NCBI RefSeq assembly: GCF_030651185.1
Contig: NZ_JAUSCJ010000027.1
Location: forward strand, 52,696-116,695
Direction: 5' to 3'
DNA from: Phenylobacterium sp.
GTDB taxonomy: Bacteria > Pseudomonadota > Alphaproteobacteria > Caulobacterales > Caulobacteraceae
Length of the DNA: 64,000 bases
Shown: positions 1 to 8,083 of the stretch, one piece after another
How the letters are laid out: the number at the start of each line of letters is the position of its first letter
How positions within the stretch are numbered: the first letter of the stretch is position 1
Program-made: the position numbers and the translations under genes
The notes under the pieces: model-generated
What the model was told of the DNA's origin: nothing
Database searches by the model: none
The model's input: the letters and a program-made list of their open reading frames with translations, nothing else

Positions 1-1391
1 TTGCCGATGATCACCTCGGCCTGGCCGGCCACCTGGTCCATCTGGTCCTGCCAGGTGAGATGTTCGGGGGTGCCTTCGCGGGGCTCGGTGCGGGAGAGGT
101 AGTATTCCTCGCGGTAGATGAACATCACGCAGTCGGCGTCCTGCTCGATCGAGCCGGATTCGCGGAGGTCGGAGAGCTGGGGCTTCTTGTCCTCGCGGTT
201 TTCCACCTGGCGGGAGAGCTGGGCCAGGGCGATGACCGGGACGGAGAGCTCCTTGGCCAGGGTCTTGAGGCCCTGGGTGATGGCGCTGACCTCCTGCACC
301 CGGTTGTCCAGCTTGCCGCCGCCACCGATGGTGACCAGCTGCAGGTAGTCCACCACGATCAGGTCCAGGCCCACCATGCGCTTCAGGCGGCGCGCACGGG
401 CGGCCAGCTTGGCCATGGTGATGCCGCCGGTGTCGTCGATATAGAGCGGCGCGTCCTGGATCTCGAGGGCGGCGTCACGCACCCGGCCGAACTCCACGGC
501 GTCGATCTCGCCCTTGCGCAGGCGGTCGCCGGAGACGCCGGAAACCTCGGCCAGCATACGCATGGCCAGCTGGTCGGCGGACATTTCGAGCTGGAAGAAG
601 GCCACCACGCCACCGGAGACGGTCTTCTTGGTGCCGTCCGGCTGGGGCTCCCAGGCGTAGTTGCGGGCGACGTGGAAGGCGATGTTCACGGCGAGCGCGC
701 TCTTGCCCATGGAGGGGCGGGCGGCCAGGATCAGAAGGTCGGAGGGGTGCAGGCCGCCCAGCTTGGCGTCCAGGTCGATGAGGCCGGTGGAGAGGCCGGC
801 CAGGCCGCCGTCACGGCTGTGGGCCTCTGCGGCCATGGTGACGGCGCCGTGCAGGGCCTGGGACAGGGGCACGAAGCCCTGGCTGGCGCCGCCGCTCTCG
901 GCCAGCTGGTAGAGTTGCTGTTCGGCCGCCTCGATCTGGTCGCGGGCCGAGGTTTCTTCGTCAGGCGCGGTGGCGGTGGTGGCGATGTCGCCGCCGATGC
1001 GGATCAGGTCGCGGCGCAGGGCCAGGTCGTAGATGGCCCGCGAGTAGTCCGGGGCGTTGGCGGCCGGCGGGGCGCGGTCCACCAGATCGGCCAGATAGCG
1101 GATGCCGCCCAACTCCTCGAAGGCCGGGTCGCGGCCGAACTGCTCGGCCAGCAGGATCGGCTCGGCCAGCTGGCCCTTGCGGACATGGGTCTCGATGGCG
1201 GCGTAGAGGCGGGCATGGAACGGTTCGTAGAAGTGCCGGGCCTGGAGGTAGTCGCCGATCCGTTCGAAGGTGGCGTTGTCATAGAGGACGGCGCCCAGCA
1301 GGGCCTGCTCGGCCTCGATATTGGCCGGGGCGTGGGGGATCGCCGTGTCGTTGTGGGCGGGGCGGAGATCGAGAGCGGGAACGAGGGCCAT
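1..1391 (-). CDS. dnaB: Replicative DNA helicase DnaB (3' end cut by window edge)
   Basis: This is the hexameric replicative helicase that unwinds DNA ahead of the polymerase. About 463 codons are present from the ATG at 1391, starting MALVPALDLRPAHNDTAIPH, and the frame is open to base 1, so only a short C-terminal part (around 40 residues for a typical DnaB) is missing. The N-terminal primase-interaction domain covers roughly residues 20-130. The RecA-like domain follows, with Walker A ARPSMGKSA (Lys about 230), a VVDYLQL Walker B and a DLRESGSIEQDAD segment typical of DnaB motif H4. It lies downstream of rpsF-rpsR-rplI, a common alphaproteobacterial order, but a strong terminator separates it from rplI. 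It therefore probably has its own promoter between 1392 and 1576. There is no convincing Shine-Dalgarno; a CtrA-like box abuts the start codon. Confidence 0.96.
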   Translation of the reverse strand, partial: MALVPALDLRPAHNDTAIPHAPANIEAEQALLGAVLYDNATFERIGDYLQARHFYEPFHARLYAAIETHVRKGQLAEPILLAEQFGRDPAFEELGGIRYLADLVDRAPPAANAPDYSRAIYDLALRRDLIRIGGDIATTATAPDEETSARDQIEAAEQQLYQLAESGGASQGFVPLSQALHGAVTMAAEAHSRDGGLAGLSTGLIDLDAKLGGLHPSDLLILAARPSMGKSALAVNIAFHVARNYAWEPQPDGTKKTVSGGVVAFFQLEMSADQLAMRMLAEVSGVSGDRLRKGEIDAVEFGRVRDAALEIQDAPLYIDDTGGITMAKLAARARRLKRMVGLDLIVVDYLQLVTIGGGGKLDNRVQEVSAITQGLKTLAKELSVPVIALAQLSRQVENREDKKPQLSDLRESGSIEQDADCVMFIYREEYYLSRTEPREGTPEHLTWQDQMDQVAGQAEVIIG

Positions 1392-1394
1392 GGG

Positions 1395-1410
1395 TTACCG
1401 ATAGCTTAAC
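1395..1410. promoter_or_regulatory. CtrA-like box (TTAC-N7-TTAAC) at the dnaB start
   Basis: The plus strand reads TTAC, seven bases, then TTAAC. This matches the Caulobacter CtrA consensus TTAA-N7-TTAA with one mismatch. It ends four bases before the dnaB ATG (1391), where a bound regulator could block transcription or initiation. The match is seen in the sequence; a role in regulation is inference. Confidence 0.35.
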
Positions 1411-1565
1411 GACGGGGCCCCGACAGTGTGGCGAGATGGCCTACGCACAGGAAATCCGGCGCCTGTGGATGACCTCAGTCTGGGTAGGGTCAGCGGCCGG
1501 AATCTAACGCATCGGGACGCCGGATTCAGCCCCCGCTCTGAAGGGCTGCGACCGGATTTGTCGGA

Positions 1566-1605
1566 GACAAAAGGAAACGGCGCGGAACCTCAGGTTCCGC
1601 GCCGT
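1566..1605 (-). terminator. Rho-independent terminator after rplI
   Basis: A perfect 14-bp inverted repeat (1577-1590 with 1592-1605, ACGGCGCGGAACCT and its complement) is followed on the minus strand by a T-rich run TTCCTTTTGTCT. It sits 27 bases past the rplI stop and separates the ribosomal-protein operon from dnaB. Confidence 0.85.
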
Positions 1606-1631
1606 CGCCAGATCGGTAGAGGTCGGGAGCC

Positions 1632-2216
1632 TTAGCTCTCGACGTAGTCGCCTTCGTGCGAACCGGCGCCGCCGGCCAGCATGTCCTGGGCGGCTTCCTC
1701 GGCCGCGACGCGATCTTCCTCGAACTGCGAGTTGACCACGTCCTCGCCGCGGGCTTGGCGCTCGGCCTCGTCCTGGCTGCGGGCGATGTTGAGGGTCACC
1801 GAGACGATGACCTCGGCGTGCAGGACGACCTTCACCGGGTGGAGACCCAGGGTCTTGATCGGCTTGTCGAGGGCCACCATCGAGCGTTCCAGCTTGCCGC
1901 CGGCCGCATTGACGATGTCGGCGACGTCACGGCCGGACACCGAACCGTAGAGCTGGCCGCTTTCGCCCGCCTGACGGATCAGGATGTAGGACGTGCCGTC
2001 CAGGCCATCACCGGTCTTGCCGGCTTGTTCCTTGGCCTTCTGGTTGCGGGCCTCGATGTCGGCGCGCTGGCCTTCGAAGACCTTCAGATTGGCGGCGTTG
2101 GCGCGGAGCGCCTTTTGACGGGGCAGGAGGAAGTTGCGCGCGTAGCCGTCCTTGACGGTGACCACATCGCCCAGAAGACCCTTGCCTTCGACGCGTTCGA
2201 GCAGAATGACTTTCAT
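1632..2216 (-). CDS. rplI: 50S ribosomal protein L9
   Basis: This is the large-subunit protein bL9, which binds 23S rRNA at the base of the L1 stalk. The product is 194 aa and begins MKVILLERVEGKGLLGDVVT, the standard L9 N-terminal RNA-binding domain, with the signature GYARNFLLP near residue 25. A long central helix and C-terminal domain follow. The protein is longer than the roughly 150 aa of E. coli L9 because of an acidic Ala/Glu-rich tail (about residues 155-194), a feature seen in alphaproteobacterial L9. It is third in the operon after rpsF and rpsR, 12 bases downstream of the rpsR stop, and ends at a clear hairpin terminator. Confidence 0.97.
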   Translation of the reverse strand: MKVILLERVEGKGLLGDVVTVKDGYARNFLLPRQKALRANAANLKVFEGQRADIEARNQKAKEQAGKTGDGLDGTSYILIRQAGESGQLYGSVSGRDVADIVNAAGGKLERSMVALDKPIKTLGLHPVKVVLHAEVIVSVTLNIARSQDEAERQARGEDVVNSQFEEDRVAAEEAAQDMLAGGAGSHEGDYVES

Positions 2217-2228
2217 GTGCCTGTCTCC

Positions 2229-2507
2229 CTACTTCACGACGTAGGGGAGGAGGGCCAGGAAGCGGGCGCGCTTGATGGCCTTGGCCAGTTCGCGTTGCTT
2301 CTTGGCCGACACCGCGGTGATGCGCGAGGGCACGATCTTGCCGCGTTCGGAGACGTAGCGCTGCAGCAGCTTCACGTCCTTGTAGTCGATCTTCGGCGCG
2401 CCGGCGCCCGAGAACGGGCAGACCTTGCGGCGACGGAAGAAGGGGCGGCGCTGGCCACCGGCGGCGGGCGCGCCGGCGGTGGTGGCTTCGGAGGTTTCGT
2501 CGGTCAT
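2229..2507 (-). CDS. rpsR: 30S ribosomal protein S18
   Basis: This is the small-subunit protein bS18, which pairs with S6 on the platform of the 30S subunit. The product is 92 aa. The conserved core runs from [10 protein letters not shown] (about residue 25) through [20 protein letters not shown] to [20 protein letters not shown]. It has a short Thr/Ala/Gly-rich N-terminal extension of about 20 residues. It lies 18 bases after rpsF and directly before rplI, consistent with one transcript. Confidence 0.97.
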   Translation of the reverse strand: MTDETSEATTAGAPAAGGQRRPFFRRRKVCPFSGAGAPKIDYKDVKLLQRYVSERGKIVPSRITAVSAKKQRELAKAIKRARFLALLPYVVK

Positions 2508-2525
2508 GTGATGATCCTCCCTTTC

Positions 2526-2897
2526 TTAAGCTTGGAAGCTGTCTTCGCGGCGCGGTTCGCGCTCACGATCACGGTCGCGACGGGCCAGGACCGGCGAGAG
2601 CTCGAGGTCGAGCTCCTCGACGCGGACCGTCAGGTGGCGCAGCACATCTTCGTTGAGAGACAGCTGGCGCTCCATTTCCTTCACCGCCGGCGCCGGGGCG
2701 TCGATGGAGATCAGGGAATAGTGGCCCTTGCGGTTCTTCTTGATGCGATAGGTCAGGTTGCGAAGGCCCCAGTACTCGATCTTCGCGACCACGCCGCCAC
2801 CCTCTTCGATGAGGGCCTTGATCTGGTCATTGAGGGCTTCGGCCTGTTGCGGCGAGATATCCTGCCGCGAGATAACGACGTGCTCGTAGAGCGCCAT
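2526..2897 (-). CDS. rpsF: 30S ribosomal protein S6
   Basis: This is the small-subunit protein bS6, partner of S18. The chosen start at 2897 gives 123 aa beginning [20 protein letters not shown], preceded by a good ribosome-binding site (GAAGAAGGA). The same frame is open further upstream to about 2966, but that stretch has no S6 similarity. Typical S6 features are the [19 protein letters not shown] segment and a charged Arg/Glu-rich tail. It is the first gene of rpsF-rpsR-rplI. The leader of about 180 bases contains a hairpin (2973-2991) that could be a regulatory element. Confidence 0.96.
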   Translation of the reverse strand: MALYEHVVISRQDISPQQAEALNDQIKALIEEGGGVVAKIEYWGLRNLTYRIKKNRKGHYSLISIDAPAPAVKEMERQLSLNEDVLRHLTVRVEELDLELSPVLARRDRDREREPRREDSFQA

Positions 2898-2972
2898 GTT
2901 TTCCTTCTTCCGTTGTGGAGGCGGCGCTTTCGTCGGCGGAAGCCCGGCGAAAACGATGGATCTCAATGCGGC

Positions 2973-2991
2973 GCGCGGGAGGTTCCCGCGC
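2973..2991 (-). promoter_or_regulatory. Hairpin in the rpsF leader
   Basis: An 8-bp perfect stem (2973-2980 with 2984-2991, GCGCGGGA and complement) has a 3-base loop, about 75 bases upstream of the rpsF ATG. On the minus strand it is not followed by a T-run, so it does not look like a terminator for the upstream peroxiredoxin gene. It may belong to an S6:S18 autoregulatory leader, but this was not confirmed. Confidence 0.3.
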
Positions 2992-3080
2992 CTTTTACGT
3001 TCCGACTTGAGACCGCCGTCCGTGAAGAGGCGGGCAGATACGGGAAAACTGCTTGTTTCGCAAGCCTTTCCCCGCCGCGC

Positions 3081-3644
3081 CTACTTCTTCTGCTTGGCCT
3101 TCCAGGCTTTCAGCGCGGCCAGGGTCTGGTTCACGTGATCGTCGGCCTTGAGGTTGTCGTAGGCCAGCAGGACCGTGCCGTCGGGCGCGATCACGTAGGA
3201 GGTGCGGGCCGAGAGGTCCACCGGGGCCTTGATGCCGGCCATCTTCATCGGCGAGTCGTAGGACTTGGCGATCTTGGCGCCCGGATCGGCGGCGACGGGG
3301 AACTTGCCGCCGCAGGTCGCGGTGTCGGCGGAGAATTCGGCCAGGCGTTCGACCTTGCCGGCGGTGATCCCGATCAGGGTCGCGCCCTGAGCCTTGAAGT
3401 CGTCGGCCGCCTCGGAGAACAGGTGGGCCTCAAGGTTGCAGCCGCCGGTATAGGCCGAGGGGAAGAAGTACATCACCACGGGCCCCTTCTTGCGGGCCGC
3501 GGCCATGTCGAAGGTGAAGGGCTTGCCCGCCAGATAGGCCGGGGCGGTGAAGTCGGGCGCCTTGGAGCCGACGGCCAGGTCGGCGAGCGCCGGGGTCGCG
3601 GCAGCGGTGGCGGCCAGGAGGGCGAGGGCGATCAGGCGTTTCAT
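3081..3644 (-). CDS. Exported peroxiredoxin (AhpC/TSA-Bcp type)
   Basis: This is a thiol peroxidase of the redoxin family that should reduce peroxides in the periplasm. It has 187 aa from ATG 3644, with a GGAGAAAC ribosome-binding site. An N-terminal signal peptide (about residues 1-21, MKRLIALALLAATAAATPALA) precedes the thioredoxin-like fold. The peroxidatic motif P-x3-T-x2-C is present as PSAYTGGC at about residue 70. A second Cys in TCGGKFP (about residue 118) could be the resolving residue. Bcp/Prx homologues are often cytoplasmic, so the signal peptide is notable. The gene is divergent from purC with a 70-base intergenic region. The frame extends upstream to 3782 without plausible coding content. 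Confidence 0.9.
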   Translation of the reverse strand: MKRLIALALLAATAAATPALADLAVGSKAPDFTAPAYLAGKPFTFDMAAARKKGPVVMYFFPSAYTGGCNLEAHLFSEAADDFKAQGATLIGITAGKVERLAEFSADTATCGGKFPVAADPGAKIAKSYDSPMKMAGIKAPVDLSARTSYVIAPDGTVLLAYDNLKADDHVNQTLAALKAWKAKQKK

Positions 3645-3714
3645 GGGTCGTTTCTCCAGGGTTCGGTGATCATACGAACTGGACGGCGCTTTGTCTTCGC
3701 AGCATAGCGGACCA

Positions 3715-4689
3715 ATGAAACCGATGCTGCCCGCGCGCGCCGACCAGATCCTGGCCGACGCCATCCTTCCCGAGCTGCCCAACCATTACCGGGGCAAGGT
3801 GCGCGACACCTACGACCTGGGCGACGGACGACTGGTGATCATTTCCAGCGACCGGCTCTCGGCCTTCGACGCCATCCTGGCGGTGATCCCCTACAAGGGG
3901 CAGGTTCTGACCCAGACGGCGCGGTTCTGGTTCGACGCCACCGCCGACATCTGCCCCAACCACGTCCTGGCCTATCCCGACCCCAATGTGGTGGTGGGGA
4001 CGCGACTGGACATCCTGCCGGTGGAAATTGTGGTGCGCGGCTATCTGGCCGGGACCACGGGCACCTCGATCCTGACGCTCTATAAGAAGGGCGAGCGGGA
4101 GATGTATGGTCACAGGCTGCCCGACGGCATGGCCGACAATCAGAAGCTGTTCACCCCGATCATCACGCCCACCTCCAAGGCCTATGACGGCGAGCACGAC
4201 GCGCCGCTGACCCCGGCCGAGATCGTCGAGCAGGGGCTGCTGAGCGCCCTGCAGTGGGAGACGCTCTCCAGGTACGCCTTGGCCCTCTTCGCCCGCGGTC
4301 AGGAGATGGCGGCGGCGCGCGGCCTGATCCTCGTGGACACCAAGTACGAGTTCGGCGTCGACACCAACGGCCAGATCATCCTGGCCGACGAGATTCACAC
4401 GCCTGACTCCAGCCGCTACTGGTTCGCGGAGACCTATCCCGAGAAGTTCGCCAAGGGTGAGCGGCCCGACAGCTTCGACAAGGATTTCGTGCGGTCCTGG
4501 GTCGCGGCGCGCTGCGACCCGTACAAGGACCCGATCCCGGAAATCCCGGCGCAGATGATCGACGAGACGGCGCGGGTCTATATCCAGGCGTTCGAGACCA
4601 TCACCGGCCAGACCTTCGAGGTCGATGCGGGGGACGAGCCGATCCTGGCGCGCATCCGCAGGAACCTAGCGGTCTACACCCCGGCCTAG
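3715..4689 (+). CDS. purC: Phosphoribosylaminoimidazole-succinocarboxamide synthase (SAICAR synthetase)
   Basis: This enzyme catalyses the ATP-dependent joining of aspartate to CAIR in purine biosynthesis. It has 324 aa from ATG 3715, beginning [24 protein letters not shown] in the same frame at 3691 is a less likely start. Family motifs are the glycine-rich [11 protein letters not shown] near the N-terminus, [22 protein letters not shown] and [14 protein letters not shown]. The length fits the longer PurC type (around 300 aa, compared with 237 in E. coli). It is transcribed away from the peroxiredoxin gene; a thioesterase-like gene follows 58 bases downstream. Confidence 0.96.
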   Translation: MKPMLPARADQILADAILPELPNHYRGKVRDTYDLGDGRLVIISSDRLSAFDAILAVIPYKGQVLTQTARFWFDATADICPNHVLAYPDPNVVVGTRLDILPVEIVVRGYLAGTTGTSILTLYKKGEREMYGHRLPDGMADNQKLFTPIITPTSKAYDGEHDAPLTPAEIVEQGLLSALQWETLSRYALALFARGQEMAAARGLILVDTKYEFGVDTNGQIILADEIHTPDSSRYWFAETYPEKFAKGERPDSFDKDFVRSWVAARCDPYKDPIPEIPAQMIDETARVYIQAFETITGQTFEVDAGDEPILARIRRNLAVYTPA

Positions 4690-4747
4690 AAAATCTGGGA
4701 GAGCGTGGGGTCGCGTGGCCGGAAGGAATCCGTCATGGTCCCGCTCC

Positions 4748-5551
4748 ATGCAAAACGAACCTTTTTTCAAAAGGGACGGTCAATTTTACGTCCCGCTTCC
4801 GTCCTGCCGTGGTCCCTGGAATCCTCAGTCCCTGCACGGCCGCGTCATCGTCGGCCTGCTTGGTTTCGAGATCGAGGCCAAGCACGGCAGCCCTGATTTC
4901 ATGCCGGCCCGCCTGACGGTGGACATGTACCGGCTGCCCGGCTTCGATCCGATTGAGGTCAAGACCACGGTGGTCCGTGACGGCAACCGCATCCGGGTGG
5001 TGGACGCTGAGTTCATCTCCGGCGGGGTCAGCATGGCGCGCGCCTCGGTGCAATTCCTGAAGCGCACCGAGAATTCGCCGGGCGAGTCCTGGCATCGCCC
5101 CGACTGGGACGCCCCCAAGCCCGCCGACATCGAGCCCCCCACCGACGGACGCCAGGGTATGGGCGGCATGTGGGCCATGCGCCCGATCACCGGCGGCTTT
5201 GGCCAACCCGGTCCGCGCAAGACCTGGATGAGCGAGGTTCGCGAGATGGTGGAGGGGGTTCCCCTGACGCCGTTCCAGCGGGTCTCCCTGGCGGCGGATT
5301 TCTCCAGCCCCTTCGCCAATTCCAGCACCGAGGGACTCGGCTACATCAACTCCGACGTGACGGTCTATCTGCACCGTTTGCCGGTCACCGAGTGGATCGG
5401 GTTCGAGGTCGCCGACCACCACGCCACCGACGGCGTGGCGATCGGCGAATGCTGGATGTACGACGAGCAGGGGCCGATCGGTCAGGCCTCCTGCGCGGCC
5501 CTGGCCCAGCGCCGGCTCACCCCTGGGGCGCCACCGCCGGCGAAGGCGTAG
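4748..5551 (+). CDS. Acyl-CoA thioesterase-like protein (TesB/double-hotdog type)
   Basis: This is a likely acyl-CoA thioesterase domain protein. It has 267 aa from the ATG at 4748 (MQNEPFFKRDGQFYVPLPSC). A GTG in frame at 4715 is an alternative with weaker protein similarity. The segment RGPWNPQSLHGRVIVGLL matches the N-terminal hotdog of TesB-like thioesterases. The C-terminal half (PFANSSTEGLGYINSDVTVY, then EWIGFEVADHHATDGVAIGE) corresponds to the second hotdog, ending in the usual GQASCAALAQRR strand. Substrate is unknown. Its 3' end overlaps the convergent cyclophilin gene by 35 bases. Confidence 0.75.
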   Translation: MQNEPFFKRDGQFYVPLPSCRGPWNPQSLHGRVIVGLLGFEIEAKHGSPDFMPARLTVDMYRLPGFDPIEVKTTVVRDGNRIRVVDAEFISGGVSMARASVQFLKRTENSPGESWHRPDWDAPKPADIEPPTDGRQGMGGMWAMRPITGGFGQPGPRKTWMSEVREMVEGVPLTPFQRVSLAADFSSPFANSSTEGLGYINSDVTVYLHRLPVTEWIGFEVADHHATDGVAIGECWMYDEQGPIGQASCAALAQRRLTPGAPPPAKA

Positions 5552-6254
5552 CCGGGACTGCGGGCGCCGGTGTCACAGCCGGCGCGGCAGGCGCGGCCTG
5601 AATCGGCGCGGCCTCTACCGGCGGGGTCTCGACCTTCGGGACGGGCGCCGTCGTCCGGCGCGCGCTGAGGATCTTGACCGGGGGCTTCAGCATCTCGCCC
5701 TTCATGACACCGACCCCGGCGTTGGGGTCGCGCGGCTTGACGAGGATCTTGCGGACCACGTCCATGCCCTCGACCACGTAGCCGAAGGCCGCGAAGCCCA
5801 GATTGTCGCCCTTGGCCTTGGGGCTGGCGTCCAGATAGGTGTTGTCGCCGACGCAGATGAAGAAGTCCGAGGTGGCGCTGCCCGGCGCGAAACGGCCCAT
5901 GGAGATGGCGCCGTCGGTGTGGGACAGGCCGGTCCGGGTGGTCGGCTCGTGGCCGATGGGCTTCATCACCTTGGCGGGATCGTTCTGCAGGCCGCCCTGG
6001 ATGGAGCCGTAGTCGTCGGCGGTGTAGCCCTTGGGCCGGGAGGCCCGGTAGAAGGTCGCCCCGTCATAACGCTTGCTGTCGGTGTAGCGCAGGAAGTTGG
6101 CCACCGTGACCGGCGCCTTGGCCTGCTCCAAGGCCAGCACGATCGCGCCCACCGGGGTGGTGAGCTTCACATAGACCACGCCCGGCGCGGCGAGCGCCGG
6201 GGAGGCGGCCAGCGCCGCGGCCCCGGTCAGGAAGGTTCTGCGTTGCAGGATCAT
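5517..6254 (-). CDS. Exported peptidyl-prolyl cis-trans isomerase (cyclophilin type)
   Basis: This is a periplasmic proline isomerase assisting protein folding. It has 245 aa. An N-terminal signal peptide contains QRRTFLTGAAALA (twin-arginine-like, about residues 4-22). The cyclophilin domain begins VVYVKLTTPVGAIVLALE and continues to about residue 185, with KRYDGATFYR and the DFFICVGD strand recognisable. The C-terminal roughly 45 residues are a Pro/Ala-rich tail of unknown role. The tail is encoded opposite the end of the thioesterase gene. The start overlaps the upstream SDR gene by 4 bases (ATGA), suggesting coupled translation. Confidence 0.88.
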   Translation of the reverse strand: MILQRRTFLTGAAALAASPALAAPGVVYVKLTTPVGAIVLALEQAKAPVTVANFLRYTDSKRYDGATFYRASRPKGYTADDYGSIQGGLQNDPAKVMKPIGHEPTTRTGLSHTDGAISMGRFAPGSATSDFFICVGDNTYLDASPKAKGDNLGFAAFGYVVEGMDVVRKILVKPRDPNAGVGVMKGEMLKPPVKILSARRTTAPVPKVETPPVEAAPIQAAPAAPAVTPAPAVPATPSPAVAPQG

Positions 6255-7051
6255 CCGATCCGGCTCCCCATGCCGCCGTCCACGGGCAGGATCGCCCCGG
6301 TGATGAAGCCCGCCTCGTCAGAGGCCAGGAAAAGCGCCGCATAGGCGGTGTCCCAGGCGTTCCCCATCTTGCCCCCCAGCGGAACCCGAGCGTTGCGGGC
6401 GGCGCGGACCGCCTCCTGCTCCTGGCCGCTGGCCTGGGCGATGCCGGCCACGGCCATCGGAGTGTCCATCAGGCCCGGCATGATGGCGTTGCAGCGGACG
6501 CCCTTGGCCGCATTGGACTGGGCGACGCTGGTGGTCAGGCGGTTTACCGCCGCCTTGGAGACCTCGTAGGCCACCTGATTGCCGCCAGCGATCCCGGCCA
6601 GGGACGAGATGTTGACGATAGCCCCGCCGCCCTGCTCACGCATCGTCGGGATGGCGGCCTTGATGGTCAGCCACATGCCCTTGAGGTTGACCGACAGGAT
6701 GCGGTCGAAGGCGGCCTCCTCGACCCGATGGGCCGGACCGTCGCCGCCGCCGATCCCGACATTGTTGACCAGGATGTCTATGCGGCCCAGGCGCGCCTTG
6801 GCGGCCTCGATCATGGCCTCGACGTCGCTGGCCTTGGTGACGTTGGCGGTGAAGGCGGTGGCCTTGCCGCCCTCGGCCACGATCATGGCGGCGGTCTCCT
6901 CGGCGCGCTCGGCGACGCGGTCGACGCAGAGCACCTCCGCGCCCTCGCGGGCGAACAGGATCGACATCGCCCGCCCATTGCCGATGGTCTCGCCCGGCGT
7001 CTGGCCGGCGCCGACAACGATGGCGGTCTTGCCCTTCAGGCGGCCCGTCAT
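6251..7051 (-). CDS. SDR family oxidoreductase
   Basis: This is a short-chain dehydrogenase/reductase with an NAD(P)-binding Rossmann fold; 266 aa. The cofactor motif is VVGAGQTPGETIGNGRA at residues 12-28, slightly unusual (GxGx5GxG). NNVGIGGG replaces the common NNAG. Catalytic residues are Ser in NISSLAG and Tyr/Lys in YEVSKAA. The C-terminus FITGAILPVDGGMG is typical. It is translationally coupled to the cyclophilin gene and starts 2 bases after the CMD-family gene stop, so the three genes probably share a transcript. Substrate cannot be inferred. Confidence 0.88.
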   Translation of the reverse strand: MTGRLKGKTAIVVGAGQTPGETIGNGRAMSILFAREGAEVLCVDRVAERAEETAAMIVAEGGKATAFTANVTKASDVEAMIEAAKARLGRIDILVNNVGIGGGDGPAHRVEEAAFDRILSVNLKGMWLTIKAAIPTMREQGGGAIVNISSLAGIAGGNQVAYEVSKAAVNRLTTSVAQSNAAKGVRCNAIMPGLMDTPMAVAGIAQASGQEQEAVRAARNARVPLGGKMGNAWDTAYAALFLASDEAGFITGAILPVDGGMGSRIG

Positions 7052-7053
7052 GC

Positions 7054-7623
7054 TCAGAACCCCTTCAGGTCGGGGTCGAGGGTCTGGCCCTCATCGAGCT
7101 GCACGCCGAAGGAGTTGAGGATCATCGAGACCTGGGTGTACTGGCCGGCGGTGAACACCACGTCCATGCACTGCTTGTCGCTGAAGTGGGCCTTCAGGGC
7201 CGCCCAGGTGGGGTTGGTGATGAACTGGTCATGGTGAAGTTCGTCCGAGGCCCTCAGCAGGGCCTGGTCGGCGGCGCTCCAGCCCGGAGCGTCGGCGCCG
7301 ACCTTGATGGCCTCGCACTCCTGCGCGGTCAGGCCCTCGCGCTTGCCGATCGGCACGTGCTGGGTCCACTCGTAGCCCGCCTTGCAGAGATAGCCGATGC
7401 GCAGGACGACGATCTCGCGCTCGCGACCGGGCAGATCATTGCGGCGCGACAGCACGTAGTTGCCCCAGGCCAGGAAGCCCTTGGCCGCCTTGGGGGCGTT
7501 GACCATGGTGCGGAAGATGTTGAGCACGCGTCCCGTGGCCACCATGGGGGCCAGGACCTCGGTCTGGGCTTCATCGAGCTTGCCGAGGTCGACCGGAGCG
7601 ATCCGGGGTTGGGTCAGGCGCAT
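7054..7623 (-). CDS. Carboxymuconolactone decarboxylase family protein
   Basis: This is an all-helical AhpD-like/CMD fold protein of 189 aa. The central segment RREREIVVLRIGYLCKAGYEW-like (GREREIVVLRIGYLCKAG followed by YEWTQHVPIGKREGL) is the usual CMD core, with YEW-x2-H and a single nearby Cys instead of an AhpD CxxC pair. A peroxidase-reductase function is therefore unlikely. Such genes often accompany SDR and catabolic enzymes, as here. It is the first gene of the CMD-SDR-cyclophilin run. Confidence 0.8.
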   Translation of the reverse strand: MRLTQPRIAPVDLGKLDEAQTEVLAPMVATGRVLNIFRTMVNAPKAAKGFLAWGNYVLSRRNDLPGREREIVVLRIGYLCKAGYEWTQHVPIGKREGLTAQECEAIKVGADAPGWSAADQALLRASDELHHDQFITNPTWAALKAHFSDKQCMDVVFTAGQYTQVSMILNSFGVQLDEGQTLDPDLKGF

Positions 7624-7714
7624 GCAGGTTCCTCCGCAACGCCTTACGTGGCGTCATTGCGGGCATCTTACCGGAGCGCCCGCGCGGCCTGTCAAACGAA
7701 TGTTCGGCGAAGGT

Positions 7715-7861
7715 TCAGCCGAAGTCGCCGGACCGGATCACGAAGGGGATCATCTGCGCCAGCAGCAGGATGCCAAAGCCGATCAGCAGGATGCGGCCGA
7801 ACCATTTGCGGCGGTTGGCGGCCTTGAGGTCCTCGGGCGTGGGCTCAGGTTGGTCGGTCAT
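7715..7861 (-). CDS. Small single-pass membrane protein (48 aa)
   Basis: A 48-residue frame starts MTDQPEPTPEDLKAANRRKW, followed by one hydrophobic segment (RILLIGFGILLLAQMIPFVI, about residues 23-42) and a short polar tail ending GDFG. Positive residues (NRRKW) precede the membrane segment, predicting an N-in orientation. Codon use is GC3-rich, as expected for a real gene. It is not part of a recognised family to me and has no obvious Shine-Dalgarno. Confidence 0.6.
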   Translation of the reverse strand: MTDQPEPTPEDLKAANRRKWFGRILLIGFGILLLAQMIPFVIRSGDFG

Positions 7862-8039
7862 GTGGCGCGGCCTATCACGCCCATGTCATCGCCCGCAACG
7901 GAGCTGTCGGCGGATTGTCTGGTCTATGCCTCGGGAAAGGCGCATGATGCCTGCGTCGATCTCTGCCGCGCAACGCTCTTAAGCCCTCTCGCTCAGCGCG
8001 CGGAACTTTCGAAGCCGACCCTCTCAGACCTCGATGGCC

Positions 8040-8057
8040 CGCCGGGCTCTTCCGGCG
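8040..8057 (+). promoter_or_regulatory. Leader hairpin upstream of the cold-shock gene
   Basis: A 6-bp GC stem (CGCCGG with CCGGCG, loop GCTCTT) lies about 27 bases before the cold-shock ATG and just upstream of the GGAGG ribosome-binding site. Cold-shock mRNAs often have structured leaders, so this could contribute to temperature control; that is inference. Confidence 0.25.
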
Positions 8058-8083
8058 AGCCTACGCATCTCTCGGAGGCTGTC

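Noticed and set aside
1656..3707. A 683-codon plus-strand open frame over rplI-rpsR-rpsF and the peroxiredoxin gene
   Set aside because: It lies entirely opposite well-supported genes; GC-rich DNA with strong third-base bias gives long antisense frames. Its composition (His/Asp/Gly/Leu-rich) is typical of such shadows.
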